Assembly (NCBI GenBank): GCA_050633525.1
Contig: JBOEGR010000026.1
Coordinates: 1 to 64,000, forward strand
From: CANLBN01 sp050633525
Lineage (GTDB): Bacteria; Pseudomonadota; Gammaproteobacteria; Pseudomonadales; Cellvibrionaceae
Reading direction: 5' to 3'
Length of the DNA stretch: 64,000 nucleotides
The notes under the pieces are model-generated. The model was not told the origin of the DNA, ran no database searches, and saw only the letters and a program-made list of their open reading frames with translations. This document shows positions 16,097 to 25,370 of the stretch, piece by piece (position 1 is the first letter of the stretch; every line of letters begins with the position of its first letter). The translations under genes were made by a program, and so were the position numbers.

Positions 16097-16903
16097 TTAG
16101 TTTTTAGCTGAAAATAGCTTGCCATCATCGAGTCGCATCATGGTGAGCTCTCCTCCCCAGACGCAGCCGGTATCGATGGCGAATACTTTTGGGTGGCTTG
16201 CTTTGCCTTCAAGAGCGGCCCAATGGCCGAAAATGATATTATCGTTTTGCGTTTTCCTATTTTTGTGTTCGTACCAAGGCAGATAACCTGCCGGGGCATT
16301 GTGAATGCCGGCTTTTGTTTTGAGTTCTAAGCGACCTTCTTTATCGCAAAAGCGCATACGAGTGAAGTAATTTGTGATCACTCTCCAGCGTTCAACGCCT
16401 TTGAGTTTTTTAGACCAGCTATCAGGTTCATTGCCATACATGTTTTTTAAAAAAGAAGAGATCTTGTTGCTTTGTAAAACAGATTCGACTTCTTGTGAAT
16501 ATTTGATCGCTTGTTTGATTGACCATTGAGGTGGTATTCCCGCATGCACCATGGTGTAGTCAAGTTTATTGTCGTGATGAATTAACGGCTGTTGCCGGAC
16601 CCATTCAAGAAGACAATCTCTGTCGGGGGCATCGATAATAGCGTGTAGGGTGTCTGATGGGGAAGGCTTGCGATAGCCGCTTGCTACGGCAAGCAGGTGC
16701 AAATCATGGTTGCCTAAAACGACATGAATACTGTTGCGTAAATGGTACAAAAAACGCAGTGTTTTTAATGAATCAGGGCCTCGGTTAATCATATCACCAG
16801 CAACCCATAACTTATCTTTTTTTGGATTAAACTGAATATGCAGTAATAACGCTTGGAGTGGTTGTAAGCACCCTTGTATATCGCCGACCGCGTAAGTTGT
16901 CAT
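16097..16903 (-). CDS. apaH: Symmetrical bis(5'-nucleosyl)-tetraphosphatase ApaH
   Basis: ApaH hydrolyses diadenosine tetraphosphate and other Np4N signals to ADP units and removes Np4-type RNA caps. The metallophosphatase motifs are intact: GDIQGC at residues 7-12, GDMINRGPDS, GNHDLHLL, and the C-terminal NIIFGHWAALEG and AIDTGCVWGG. At 268 residues it is of normal length. It is last in the run lptD-surA-pdxA-rsmA-apaG-apaH, the order found widely in gammaproteobacteria. The N-terminal TTYAVGDIQG supports the ATG at 16903. Confidence 0.96.
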   Translation of the reverse strand: MTTYAVGDIQGCLQPLQALLLHIQFNPKKDKLWVAGDMINRGPDSLKTLRFLYHLRNSIHVVLGNHDLHLLAVASGYRKPSPSDTLHAIIDAPDRDCLLEWVRQQPLIHHDNKLDYTMVHAGIPPQWSIKQAIKYSQEVESVLQSNKISSFLKNMYGNEPDSWSKKLKGVERWRVITNYFTRMRFCDKEGRLELKTKAGIHNAPAGYLPWYEHKNRKTQNDNIIFGHWAALEGKASHPKVFAIDTGCVWGGELTMMRLDDGKLFSAKN

Positions 16904-16949
16904 AGGGGTTTTTAAAAATTAATGTGGTAAAGAATAATATTAATGGGGA

Positions 16950-17351
16950 TTAATGCAGTGCGTGCGGTCTCGTTAATGAAAAAGCAGGAATAGGGATATT
17001 AAAACTTTCACCGCTGTCACTTTGCATTTGATACGTACCCTCCATGGTGCCCACTTGTGTTTCTAATACAGCACCGCTGCTGTAAGTGTAGCTATCGCCG
17101 GGTAAAATTCTGGGTTGTTGGCCAACAACTCCCATTCCTTCTACTTCCTGTACGACATTGTTGGCGTCAGTAATAATCCAATGGCGGCTTAAGAGTTGAG
17201 CGGGCTGATCGCTATTGTTTTCAATTGTGATAGTGTAAGCAAAAGCAAAGCGCTTTTTCTCTGGTTGTGAATGGTCATCCAGATAAGCCGTTTTGACTTT
17301 AATCATGATGGGTTGGCTTACAGTTGTACAATCGTCTGTTGTTACGCTCAT
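16950..17351 (-). CDS. apaG: ApaG protein (DUF525)
   Basis: ApaG is a small beta-sandwich protein (about 125-130 residues) related to the FBA domain, conserved beside apaH; its biochemical role is unsettled. Visible family blocks are FAYTITIENNSDQPAQLLSR, WIITDANN, VGQQPRILPGDSYTYSSG and GTMEGTYQM. The frame is open to 17396, but the ATG at 17351 (MSVTTDD) has a GGGGA ribosome-binding site and gives 133 residues, matching the family, so it is preferred. It lies between rsmA and apaH. Confidence 0.93.
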   Translation of the reverse strand: MSVTTDDCTTVSQPIMIKVKTAYLDDHSQPEKKRFAFAYTITIENNSDQPAQLLSRHWIITDANNVVQEVEGMGVVGQQPRILPGDSYTYSSGAVLETQVGTMEGTYQMQSDSGESFNIPIPAFSLTRPHALH

Positions 17352-17499
17352 GATGAGCTTTCCCCTAAAGTTGGTACAAAGTGAATACCACGACATCCTT
17401 AGATGCTACGTTCTCATTCTAACGAACTATCTTGCCAAATGCAGTAATTTACTTTATTTGAAATCAATAGCCACGGCTGGGCAGTCGGCCTTAATGCTA

Positions 17500-18309
17500 T
17501 TAAGAATAATTGGCGATAATATTACTTAGCTCGACATACTCTTTCACGGAAATGTTTTCTGGTCTTAATGATGTGTCAATGGTAAGTGCATCCATTTGTT
17601 CTTGAGTAATTAGTTTCTTTAAGCTATTGCGTAGCGTTTTACGTCGCTGCTGAAAACAAGTATTTACCAATTTTTTCAATATGCTAATGTCATTCGCAAC
17701 ATAAGGTAGTGTTGTATGTGGTGTCAACTTAACGATAGCAGAGTCTACCTTGGGCTGCGGGTCAAAACTTTCGGGTGGCACTTCAAATAAATACTCAACC
17801 TGACAGTAATATTGCACCATAACACTGAGGCGGCCATAGTGTTTTTCGTTTTCTTCTGAGGCCAAGCGTTCTACTACTTCTTTTTGCAGCATAAAGTGCA
17901 TATCAGCAATCTTATCTTGAAAACTGAGCAAATGAAAAATGAGGGGCGTTGAAATATTGTAGGGTAGGTTGCCAACAATGCGGAGTGGTTTTGTGGCCGC
18001 GAGTACTGAAAAGTCAAACTTGAGAGCGTCCTCTCTGTGTATTTTGAAATCTTTATAATTGGCAAATTGCGCCAATAGGATAGGGATAAGATCTTGGTCG
18101 ATTTCGATCACATTAAGCTTGTCGCACGCAGATAGTAAGGGTGCCGTAATCGCGCCTTGGCCAGGTCCAATTTCAACTAAGTTGTCATCGGGTTTTGGTG
18201 AGATACTGCGGACAATATGTTCTATGATAGTCGTATCGTTTAAGAAATTTTGTCCAAAACGTTTACGAGCGCGATGTTTAAATAATGCGTGGTCTTGAGG
18301 TGAAGCCAT
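17500..18309 (-). CDS. rsmA: 16S rRNA dimethyladenosine transferase RsmA
   Basis: RsmA (KsgA) dimethylates A1518 and A1519 of 16S rRNA late in 30S assembly. The SAM-dependent methyltransferase motifs are RKRFGQNFLND near residue 15, VEIGPGQGAIT (motif I) and VGNLPYNIST (the NLPY catalytic motif). The C-terminal QQRRKTLRNSLK block is also typical. Its 269 residues match E. coli (273). It sits directly after pdxA (6-base gap) in the lptD-surA-pdxA-rsmA-apaG-apaH series. Confidence 0.97.
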   Translation of the reverse strand: MASPQDHALFKHRARKRFGQNFLNDTTIIEHIVRSISPKPDDNLVEIGPGQGAITAPLLSACDKLNVIEIDQDLIPILLAQFANYKDFKIHREDALKFDFSVLAATKPLRIVGNLPYNISTPLIFHLLSFQDKIADMHFMLQKEVVERLASEENEKHYGRLSVMVQYYCQVEYLFEVPPESFDPQPKVDSAIVKLTPHTTLPYVANDISILKKLVNTCFQQRRKTLRNSLKKLITQEQMDALTIDTSLRPENISVKEYVELSNIIANYS

Positions 18310-18315
18310 AATGAT

Positions 18316-19338
18316 TTACTGTGTATTTGTTTTAGCCATTTTAAGCGCATAATCGATAGCAGTTTGTAGACTGCCGAGATCAATCTGTCCTGTTCCCGCT
18401 AAGTCTAGAGCGGTACCGTGGTCAACAGAGGTTCTAATAAAAGGCAGGCCTAGAGTAATATTCGCTGCGTTCCCAAAGCCTTTAAACTTTAGCACGGGTA
18501 GGCCTTGATCATGGTACATCGCCAATACAGTATCGGCATCATTGAGATATTTGGGAGTAAATAAAGTGTCAGCAGGTAAAGGACCAATGCAGTGGATATT
18601 TTTTTGTTTGGATAATATTTGTAAAGCGGGTTCAATGACTTCAATTTCTTCTCGCCCTAAATGTCCACCTTCTCCGGCATGAGGGTTAAGTCCGCATACT
18701 AAAATTTTTGGTTTACTTAGGCCAAACTTAATTTTTAAGTCATTATTTAAAATAGTAATAATTTCAATTAATAAGCTTTCTGTGATGGCAGCAGAAACAT
18801 CTTTAAGCGGTAAGTGTGTGGTTGCCAACGCTACTTTTAACCCCACGTCTGCAGTGGTAGATGTACCTGGTGTTGCGAGCATCATAACAACGCGAGAGCA
18901 TGAGGCTTTTTGGGCTAGGTATTCAGTATGACCACTAAATGCAATGCCCGCATCATTGATCACACTTTTTTGTACTGGGCCTGTGACGATGGCATCACAC
19001 CATTTTTTTTGGCATGACTCGATTGCTTGATCAAGGCATTTCAATACGTAACCCGCATTGGCTTTGTTCAGTTGGCGGGCAGTACAGGGCTCAGATAGAC
19101 GAATAGGGACGATCCCGAGTTCGTAGGGCGCTAATTTTTTTGGAGGGGAGTGAAGATCAACGCTGCGCAAGGAGAGTGGTAATTTTAATGCTTGAGCACG
19201 CATTTCCAGTAATTCTGGATCAGCAAAGATGACAAGTTCATAGTCATTTTGTTGGTATGCTTGCTGTGCCATGAGCACAGCGAGGTCGGGGCCGATACCC
19301 GCGGGTTCGCCAGGCGTAAAGGCTAATCGCTTGATCAA
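18316..19338 (-). CDS. pdxA: 4-hydroxythreonine-4-phosphate dehydrogenase PdxA
   Basis: PdxA oxidises 4-phosphohydroxy-L-threonine with NAD in de novo pyridoxal phosphate synthesis. Family motifs are TPGEPAGIGPDL, FSGHTEYLA (metal His), GLNPHAGEGGHLGREE, YHDQGLPVLKFKGFG and RTSVDHGTALDLAGTG. An ATG at 19383 would overlap surA by 49 bases and add a non-conserved N-terminus. A TTG at 19338, overlapping the surA stop by four bases (TTGA), gives IKRLAFTPGEPAGIG right at the start and 340 residues. I favour this unusual start; the same TTGA coupling is seen at murU. Confidence 0.93.
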   Translation of the reverse strand: MIKRLAFTPGEPAGIGPDLAVLMAQQAYQQNDYELVIFADPELLEMRAQALKLPLSLRSVDLHSPPKKLAPYELGIVPIRLSEPCTARQLNKANAGYVLKCLDQAIESCQKKWCDAIVTGPVQKSVINDAGIAFSGHTEYLAQKASCSRVVMMLATPGTSTTADVGLKVALATTHLPLKDVSAAITESLLIEIITILNNDLKIKFGLSKPKILVCGLNPHAGEGGHLGREEIEVIEPALQILSKQKNIHCIGPLPADTLFTPKYLNDADTVLAMYHDQGLPVLKFKGFGNAANITLGLPFIRTSVDHGTALDLAGTGQIDLGSLQTAIDYALKMAKTNTQ

Positions 19339-20633
19339 ATAAGTACTTCCACGTAGGCGTCTTCTCTCAATTCTTGCAACCATAGTTGCAGTTCATCTTG
19401 GAAGCGGCGTTTGCGCAATATGCTAACGACTTGATTGCGTTTAACCACATCGAACATATCTTCTGTGCGGCTATCGTCTACTTTTAAAATGTGCCATCCA
19501 AATTGTGAACGAAACGGCTGGCTCATTTGGCCTACCGGAGTAGATTTCATGGCTTTTTCGAAAGCGGGAACAAACTTTCCTGGTGTCGACCAACCTAGAT
19601 CTCCCCCCTCTGCTTTAGAGCCGGTATCTTCTGTATGCTTTTTAGCAAGCGAAATAAAATCAGCGCCATCTTGTAATTGTTGATAGAGGCCGTCAATTTT
19701 TGCTTTCGCTTCGGCATTGGTAAACAAAGGCGTCGGTTTAATGAGAACGTGGCGAACTTTATAACGCTCTACCATTACCGGCTCTGCACCGCTACGCTGC
19801 AGGACTTTTAAAATATGTACACCGGCATTACTGCGAAACGGCTGGCTGATTTCACCCGGTTTAAGTGTCGCGACTTGTTCAACGAATAAACTGGGTAATT
19901 CATCTTTTAATCGCCAGCCTAAATCACCACCTTTACTAGCGTTGGGGCCTTTCGAATAAATTGTAGCGAGCTCCTGAAATTTAGAGTTCGTTGCTTCTGC
20001 TTGTTTAACAATAGATTGAGCTTGAGCAATGGCTTCGTTGTCGCTGTTATCGACAGGTAGTAAAATATGCGCCAACCTGAAGCGTGTTTGCATCCATTCT
20101 TTACCCGCCTTGGATTCTAAAAATTCATCGATTTCTCTTTCGGTAATTTTTAAGCGGTTATTAATATTGCCTTCCTGTACTTTTTGTAGCATCAAGTCTT
20201 CTTTGATTGCTTTTCTAAATTCTACTTCGTCCATTTGTTGTTGCGCTAAGTAATTTTCAAAGCTTGTATTTTCTGAATTTAAGCGACGCTTTAGTCTGGC
20301 AACACTAGAGTCAATTTCATTATCGCTTACGCTGAGTTTAACGCGCTCGGCAATTTTTAATTGTAAGCGTTCAAGTATCAGCTGATTTAGGACTTGCTTT
20401 TTAACGGTATCCGTTACTTGAATATTCGGTTGCTTACTGCTCAGGTGAGAAAGTCGTTGATCTAGCTCACTTTGCAATATGACTTTATCTTCTACCACTG
20501 CAATTGCTTTATCGAGATCCTGATAAGCGTGGCTGCTTGCAGAAGCGAATAATATGAGTAACGCTCCTTTTATTTTGGAAAAGAGGCGTGTGTTCAAAAG
20601 GTGGGTCTGTCGTTTTGTGCTTATTTTGTACAT
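19335..20633 (-). CDS. surA: Periplasmic peptidyl-prolyl isomerase and chaperone SurA
   Basis: SurA escorts outer-membrane proteins, including LptD, across the periplasm to the BAM complex. The 432-residue protein has a signal peptide ending near residue 36 (ASASSHA), an N-terminal chaperone region with AVVEDKVILQSELDQRL, and two parvulin domains (opening FRLAHILLPV and YKVRHVLIKPT, each with the GGDLGW motif). The C-terminal helix returns to the chaperone module. It lies downstream of lptD and upstream of pdxA, the standard arrangement. Confidence 0.97.
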   Translation of the reverse strand: MYKISTKRQTHLLNTRLFSKIKGALLILFASASSHAYQDLDKAIAVVEDKVILQSELDQRLSHLSSKQPNIQVTDTVKKQVLNQLILERLQLKIAERVKLSVSDNEIDSSVARLKRRLNSENTSFENYLAQQQMDEVEFRKAIKEDLMLQKVQEGNINNRLKITEREIDEFLESKAGKEWMQTRFRLAHILLPVDNSDNEAIAQAQSIVKQAEATNSKFQELATIYSKGPNASKGGDLGWRLKDELPSLFVEQVATLKPGEISQPFRSNAGVHILKVLQRSGAEPVMVERYKVRHVLIKPTPLFTNAEAKAKIDGLYQQLQDGADFISLAKKHTEDTGSKAEGGDLGWSTPGKFVPAFEKAMKSTPVGQMSQPFRSQFGWHILKVDDSRTEDMFDVVKRNQVVSILRKRRFQDELQLWLQELREDAYVEVLI

Positions 20634-20704
20634 AGTATTACATCAAATAGTGTGCGCGTATGTTGTCTTGCGTGCAAGAGTCTTATGTTGTTTTAGTTGT
20701 TATA

Positions 20705-23290
20705 TCAATTATCGTAAATTGATCGCCATTCTGTGTAGCCATCAATATTTTCATCCAGCAAGGTATCTAGTTGTTTACTGGTGCCACCCAAGCCTTTGAA
20801 CTGCAGTTCAAAGAAGGCGGTATAGTCATAATCCAAATCATCGTCAGCAAGGGTGTCGACGAGGTCGTTGTCCAGTTCGCTACGATAGCCAAAGCGAACT
20901 TTATAACAACAGCCACTGTATTCGATTGCACTGACGGTATCGAGTTCCCGATTTCTTACGGTATCGTAGGCACTGTAGAGTAGCAAGTGCCAATTATCAC
21001 TGAATATGGGGGCAATAATACCAGCATCAAGTTGTTCTACAGTACTGGCATCGGTTGTGCCTCGAATATAGCGATAGCTCAGGTTGAAGAGGTGCTTTCG
21101 CTCGTTTTGGTAGCGCAGCGAGAGGTTGCCTCGATCAATTTGGTTGAGCGAGTCATCGTACAGCACATTGCTACTGATACGCCAATCAGCGCTGGGGTTA
21201 GCTGATAACTGTGCCGCTATCGCAGAGCTGTTGGTGGTTTGAGCGGTGTTGTTCAGGGTGACTCGGCGGTCATCAAAATAGGTGATTTGGCCTAGGCTGG
21301 CGCTAAACCATTCTCTTCCAGAGTCATTGCCAAAAAAGCGTGTGGTTAATCCAATGGCGAGCTGGTTGGCATCGTCGATCCGGTCTCCCCCAGAAAAACG
21401 TGTATCTCGAAATAGTTGGCTATAGCTGAAGCTCAATTCAGACGTATCGAAATCGATATCTTGGTTATCTGTCGTCAGATCAAATAGAGGGCTATGGTCT
21501 TCGAAGTCACTATAGAAATAGAAAAGGCGTGGTTCAAAGGTTTGTAGGTAATCGTTGCCAAACAGCGCACCGTCGCGCTCAAAAAACAAACCGCTATCCA
21601 ATACAATCTGAGGTACAGTAATACTTGGCGAAGTGTCAGCTCCATCGACAAAATTATTGTCATCTAGCCAGTACTGGAGGTGTTTTGTTTGTAAAGAAGG
21701 CCTTAGAAACCCCCATTCAGGCTCAAAGTTGAAGCTTAAGCCATAATCCGTCCGCAGTCTCTGGCCGCTGATGATGGGGTTGGCGCCATCGGCATTTTCG
21801 TGATCAAAATCAGTCCATTCATTATCAAGTGTTAGGGCCCAACTACTGTCTTGTTGCTCATTAAATCGATAGAGGCCATTTGCACTAAGCGAGGGTAGCT
21901 GCCGATAGGGGATGGTAATACTGTCAGATAACAGTTGATAGCGCAGTGCATCAGCGCTCAGTTTCCAGTGTTGGGTAGTATAAGCAGCGTATAAACGCTG
22001 GTTTAGATAATCTTCATCGCGGCTTGATGCGGTGCTATTGTCAAAGTCGTCGAAATAATCAATATCACTGACTTCGGTATAATCGATGCGGGTAGACCAT
22101 GATCGTCCAGCACCACCAGTTTGGTCGAGGTTAAGCACCCACCGGTCTTCATTTTTGAAGGGCACAACATCCTCTTCACTGATCGTCCCTTCATCTATAA
22201 GGTCTTGGTCGTCACTATCTATTTTACCCCGATCATCATTGAGGTAGCCTAGGTTGAACTCTGTTTCAAACAGAGGGCTTAAGTGGCGGAATTGCCCTTC
22301 ATAAAGTACGCCATGATCCTCTAGCCAGCTGGTTGTAAAAAGAAAATCGTAATTCGGTGCTAGGTTAAAATAGTAGGGTATAGAGATGTTGGCACTATCG
22401 TTGGTGTAAGAGAAAGTCGGCGCTAAAAAGCCTGATAATCTGGCATCTCCTAGTGGGAAGCGCAGATAGGGAAAGTAAAAGATAGGAATCCCTTTTACCA
22501 ACAAGCGAACATGTTTGGCATGACCCTGACGTGCGTCTGTATCGAGGATAATTTGACTGCCTTTAAGTAGCCATGTGTTATTGCCCGGCTCGCATTGGGT
22601 AAAGCTAGCCCCAGTTAAGTCAATATTGTTATCAAGCGTTTTATTAATTTTATTGGCTGTACCGCGGACTTTTTGCTCATGGAGTACATATTGAGCATTA
22701 TCAATTTCTATTGTTCCTTGCGGGTTACTCTCTGGATTGGTCGGCGTCCGTTGGGTTGATATTTGCTTTTGTACGACAGTCGCTTTGTCTCCCAATACTA
22801 ATAAACCGGGTTCTCTGAGCTCCAGCTCACCTTCGACGATGAGGGTGCTATCTGCTTGGTCTATTTCGGCTCGTTGGGCTTTCAGTTGTCGATAACCTTG
22901 GGTGATGACGACGTCCCCGATTAAGACAACATGCTTATCCTCAGGGTTACCATCATTTCTTTTCGAGGTCTCATACAGGCTTGAGGTATCTGCAGACGCT
23001 CTGATGGGGGCTACATTTGGCGCAAGATTGGCATCGCTATCCTGACGGGTAGGTGAGATATAAGCCCCGCAGCTACCCAGTGGTAGTGCGGCTTTTTGTT
23101 CTTGGCTTAGTGCGTGTAGCGGCACCCAGTCTAGAATGCGTCGTGCCTCATTTGTATTGTTGTTGATTGTAGTGGCATCGACACCCTCTGTTGCTGTAGC
23201 AATAGGGCTCAAGCAGCCGCCTGCACCGGCTAACGCAGTGGCAATTAAAAGCCAGTTTTTTAGTTCGTTGTCGCTGCTATTGTTGGGCAT
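20705..23290 (-). CDS. lptD: LPS-assembly outer-membrane protein LptD
   Basis: LptD forms the beta-barrel that, with the lipoprotein LptE, inserts LPS into the outer leaflet. The 861-residue protein has an N-terminal hydrophobic segment (about 11-22), an OstA/LptA-like beta-jellyroll (about 120-260) and a long barrel. The four cysteines that form the maturation disulfides in E. coli have equivalents here: LGSCGAY, FTQCEPGNNTW and the adjacent pair in EYSGCCYKV. The N-terminus is atypically hydrophilic before the hydrophobic segment, so the ATG could be slightly misplaced. It is divergent from amgK. Confidence 0.96.
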   Translation of the reverse strand: MPNNSSDNELKNWLLIATALAGAGGCLSPIATATEGVDATTINNNTNEARRILDWVPLHALSQEQKAALPLGSCGAYISPTRQDSDANLAPNVAPIRASADTSSLYETSKRNDGNPEDKHVVLIGDVVITQGYRQLKAQRAEIDQADSTLIVEGELELREPGLLVLGDKATVVQKQISTQRTPTNPESNPQGTIEIDNAQYVLHEQKVRGTANKINKTLDNNIDLTGASFTQCEPGNNTWLLKGSQIILDTDARQGHAKHVRLLVKGIPIFYFPYLRFPLGDARLSGFLAPTFSYTNDSANISIPYYFNLAPNYDFLFTTSWLEDHGVLYEGQFRHLSPLFETEFNLGYLNDDRGKIDSDDQDLIDEGTISEEDVVPFKNEDRWVLNLDQTGGAGRSWSTRIDYTEVSDIDYFDDFDNSTASSRDEDYLNQRLYAAYTTQHWKLSADALRYQLLSDSITIPYRQLPSLSANGLYRFNEQQDSSWALTLDNEWTDFDHENADGANPIISGQRLRTDYGLSFNFEPEWGFLRPSLQTKHLQYWLDDNNFVDGADTSPSITVPQIVLDSGLFFERDGALFGNDYLQTFEPRLFYFYSDFEDHSPLFDLTTDNQDIDFDTSELSFSYSQLFRDTRFSGGDRIDDANQLAIGLTTRFFGNDSGREWFSASLGQITYFDDRRVTLNNTAQTTNSSAIAAQLSANPSADWRISSNVLYDDSLNQIDRGNLSLRYQNERKHLFNLSYRYIRGTTDASTVEQLDAGIIAPIFSDNWHLLLYSAYDTVRNRELDTVSAIEYSGCCYKVRFGYRSELDNDLVDTLADDDLDYDYTAFFELQFKGLGGTSKQLDTLLDENIDGYTEWRSIYDN

Positions 23291-23427
23291 AAGTGAGTCT
23301 GTTCAGGGCCAATATGGACGACCGGCAATTCTACTGGAAAACGTGACAAATGTGGTGAGGTTTGTCATTCTATAGGGGACGTATTATTTCGAACTCACCA
23401 CAAAATTATAAAAACCAAGGGCTTGTT

Positions 23428-24516
23428 ATGTCACTAATGGAAAATAAATTACAAGATTGGATCGCTGACCACTTAGAGCAACGTTCATTGGAGCAACGTT
23501 CAGATGTTGTCCGTCCTCACTCTCTGGAGTTACAGCCTTTATCAGGTGATGCTGGCTTTCGGCAATATTTTAGAGTCAATACACAGCCCCCCTTACTCGC
23601 TGTATCCGCTCCGAAAACAGAGGGCATCAGTGAGTGCGCGCGTTACTTTACGACTCTAGCGAATGCGCTAAGGGAGACCGGTGTGCCCACGCCGCAAGTA
23701 TTAGCCTGTGATGAAGAGAATAATTTTCTACTGATCGAAGATTTCGGTGACCATTCTTACCTAGATTGTTTGAATGATGAAAGTGCCGACGTTCTCTACA
23801 GTCAGGCATTAATGGTGCTGCTTAGATTACAGCAAATTCCCCTTTCTAGTATTGATCTACCGCATTGCGATCAAGCCATGCTGCGCCAAGAAATGGCTTT
23901 GTTTGATCAGTGGTTTGTTGAGCAGATGCTAGGTTACCGATTATCAAGTGCTGAGCATCAATTGTTAGATAGAACCTATGCTTTTTTGGAGCAGAAAGCC
24001 TTGGAGCAACCACAGGTATTGGTTCATCGTGATTATCACTCGCGTAACCTTATTTATCGTGAAGCTGAAGCTCCCGGAGTGATTGATTTTCAGGATGCAG
24101 TATGGGGGCCGATTACCTATGACGTCGTTTCCTTATTGCGAGACTGTTATATCAGTTGGTCTCCAGAACAAGTTAAGCGTTGGCTAATGACTTATGGCAA
24201 TCTCGCTGTTGAATCAGGGGTTATGTCCGCAGTCAGTGAGGATCGCTGGCAGCTATGGTTTGATACAATGGGCTTGCAGCGACACATTAAAGTATTGGGA
24301 ATTTTTTCTCGCTTATCTCTCAGAGATAGTAAAGACCAATACTTATCCGATCTGCCTTTGGTGTGGCAATATACGATGGATGTTGCTCAGCTCTACCCTG
24401 AAACCAAGCCCTTCTTTGATTGGTGCCAAGATACACTGTTACCCTTAATCAAAAAGCAGGAATGGTTCAATACTACCTCTGAGTTTGAAAAACCGCTGAA
24501 GGATGACTGCGCTTGA
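23428..24516 (+). CDS. amgK: N-acetylmuramate/N-acetylglucosamine kinase AmgK
   Basis: This is an aminoglycoside-phosphotransferase-fold sugar kinase that phosphorylates the anomeric carbon of MurNAc for cell-wall recycling. It has the catalytic loop VLVHRDYHSRNLIY and the metal-binding VIDFQDAVWGP, plus LLIEDFGDHSYLD near residue 115. The frame is open to a TTG at 23362, but the ATG at 23428 (MSLMENK) has an AAGG ribosome-binding site, giving 362 residues. The gene is divergent from lptD and overlaps murU by four bases, the arrangement known from Pseudomonas. AmgK and MurU bypass de novo UDP-MurNAc synthesis and give intrinsic fosfomycin tolerance there. Confidence 0.93.
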   Translation: MSLMENKLQDWIADHLEQRSLEQRSDVVRPHSLELQPLSGDAGFRQYFRVNTQPPLLAVSAPKTEGISECARYFTTLANALRETGVPTPQVLACDEENNFLLIEDFGDHSYLDCLNDESADVLYSQALMVLLRLQQIPLSSIDLPHCDQAMLRQEMALFDQWFVEQMLGYRLSSAEHQLLDRTYAFLEQKALEQPQVLVHRDYHSRNLIYREAEAPGVIDFQDAVWGPITYDVVSLLRDCYISWSPEQVKRWLMTYGNLAVESGVMSAVSEDRWQLWFDTMGLQRHIKVLGIFSRLSLRDSKDQYLSDLPLVWQYTMDVAQLYPETKPFFDWCQDTLLPLIKKQEWFNTTSEFEKPLKDDCA

Positions 24517-25193
24517 AGGCAATGATTCTAGCGGCCGGTCGTGGGGAGCGTATGCGCCCTTTGACTGAACACACGCCTAAGCCCTTACTCAAAGCCGGTG
24601 GTAAGGCCTTAATTGAATACCATATTGAGCGTTTAACCCTCGCGGGCGTAAGTGATATTGTGATTAATATTGCCTACCTTGGTGAGCAGATACGTGACGC
24701 TATTGGTTCACAGTATACGGCTTCAAAAACACATTCTGCCAGCATACATTATTCTATTGAGCCAGAACCCTTAGAAACGGCAGGGGCGATTTTGCATGCT
24801 TTACCTCTACTAGGTGATGATCCTTTTCTATTGGTCAATGGTGATGTTTGGACCGATTACCCCTATGATTTATTATTAAATAAAACTCTTCAAGATGCTT
24901 TAGGGCATTTAGTCTTGGTTGATAATCCGAGCCATAATCTATCGGGCGACTATTCTATTGTAGGTGGGACGCTCTCGCCAAAAGATGCATCGGCGTTGAC
25001 CTTTAGTGGAATCAGTTTGTTGTCACCCGAATTAATTACGTCTCACTCTGCTTGTCGTAAAATTTTTCCTCTAAACGAGGTCTTTGCCGAAGCAATAGAA
25101 AACAAAATGTTGTCTGCTGAATATTTTACTGGGCAGTGGTGGGATATCGGAACGGTAGAGAGATTAAGGCTTTTAGATTCTTTCCTAAGTTAA
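24513..25193 (+). CDS. murU: N-acetylmuramate-1-phosphate uridylyltransferase MurU
   Basis: MurU converts MurNAc-1-phosphate plus UTP to UDP-MurNAc in the peptidoglycan recycling shortcut. The 226-residue nucleotidyltransferase has MILAAGRGERMRPLT with the PKPLLKAGG lysine at the N-terminus and the metal-binding Asp in LLVNGDVWTDYPYD. The start is a TTG at 24513 overlapping the amgK stop (TTGA). It gives the family's exact N-terminus (MKAMILAAG), so it is convincing despite being a rare codon. No terminator with a good T-run follows; 25194-25370 holds only a weak 5-bp hairpin. Confidence 0.94.
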   Translation: MKAMILAAGRGERMRPLTEHTPKPLLKAGGKALIEYHIERLTLAGVSDIVINIAYLGEQIRDAIGSQYTASKTHSASIHYSIEPEPLETAGAILHALPLLGDDPFLLVNGDVWTDYPYDLLLNKTLQDALGHLVLVDNPSHNLSGDYSIVGGTLSPKDASALTFSGISLLSPELITSHSACRKIFPLNEVFAEAIENKMLSAEYFTGQWWDIGTVERLRLLDSFLS

Positions 25194-25370
25194 GAAGCCT
25201 CAGGCTTGTCAAGCATTTCCCCCTTTCTTACGGTTTTGTGACTAATTAGCCTTCCCTTTTGTCTTATCTACAAAATATAGATGCTAGTTATATTTTTATA
25301 ACAAGAACGACAATAGTTTTATTAGTGATTTTTATATTGCTCTTTATTTCTATACATTAACTATGGGGGA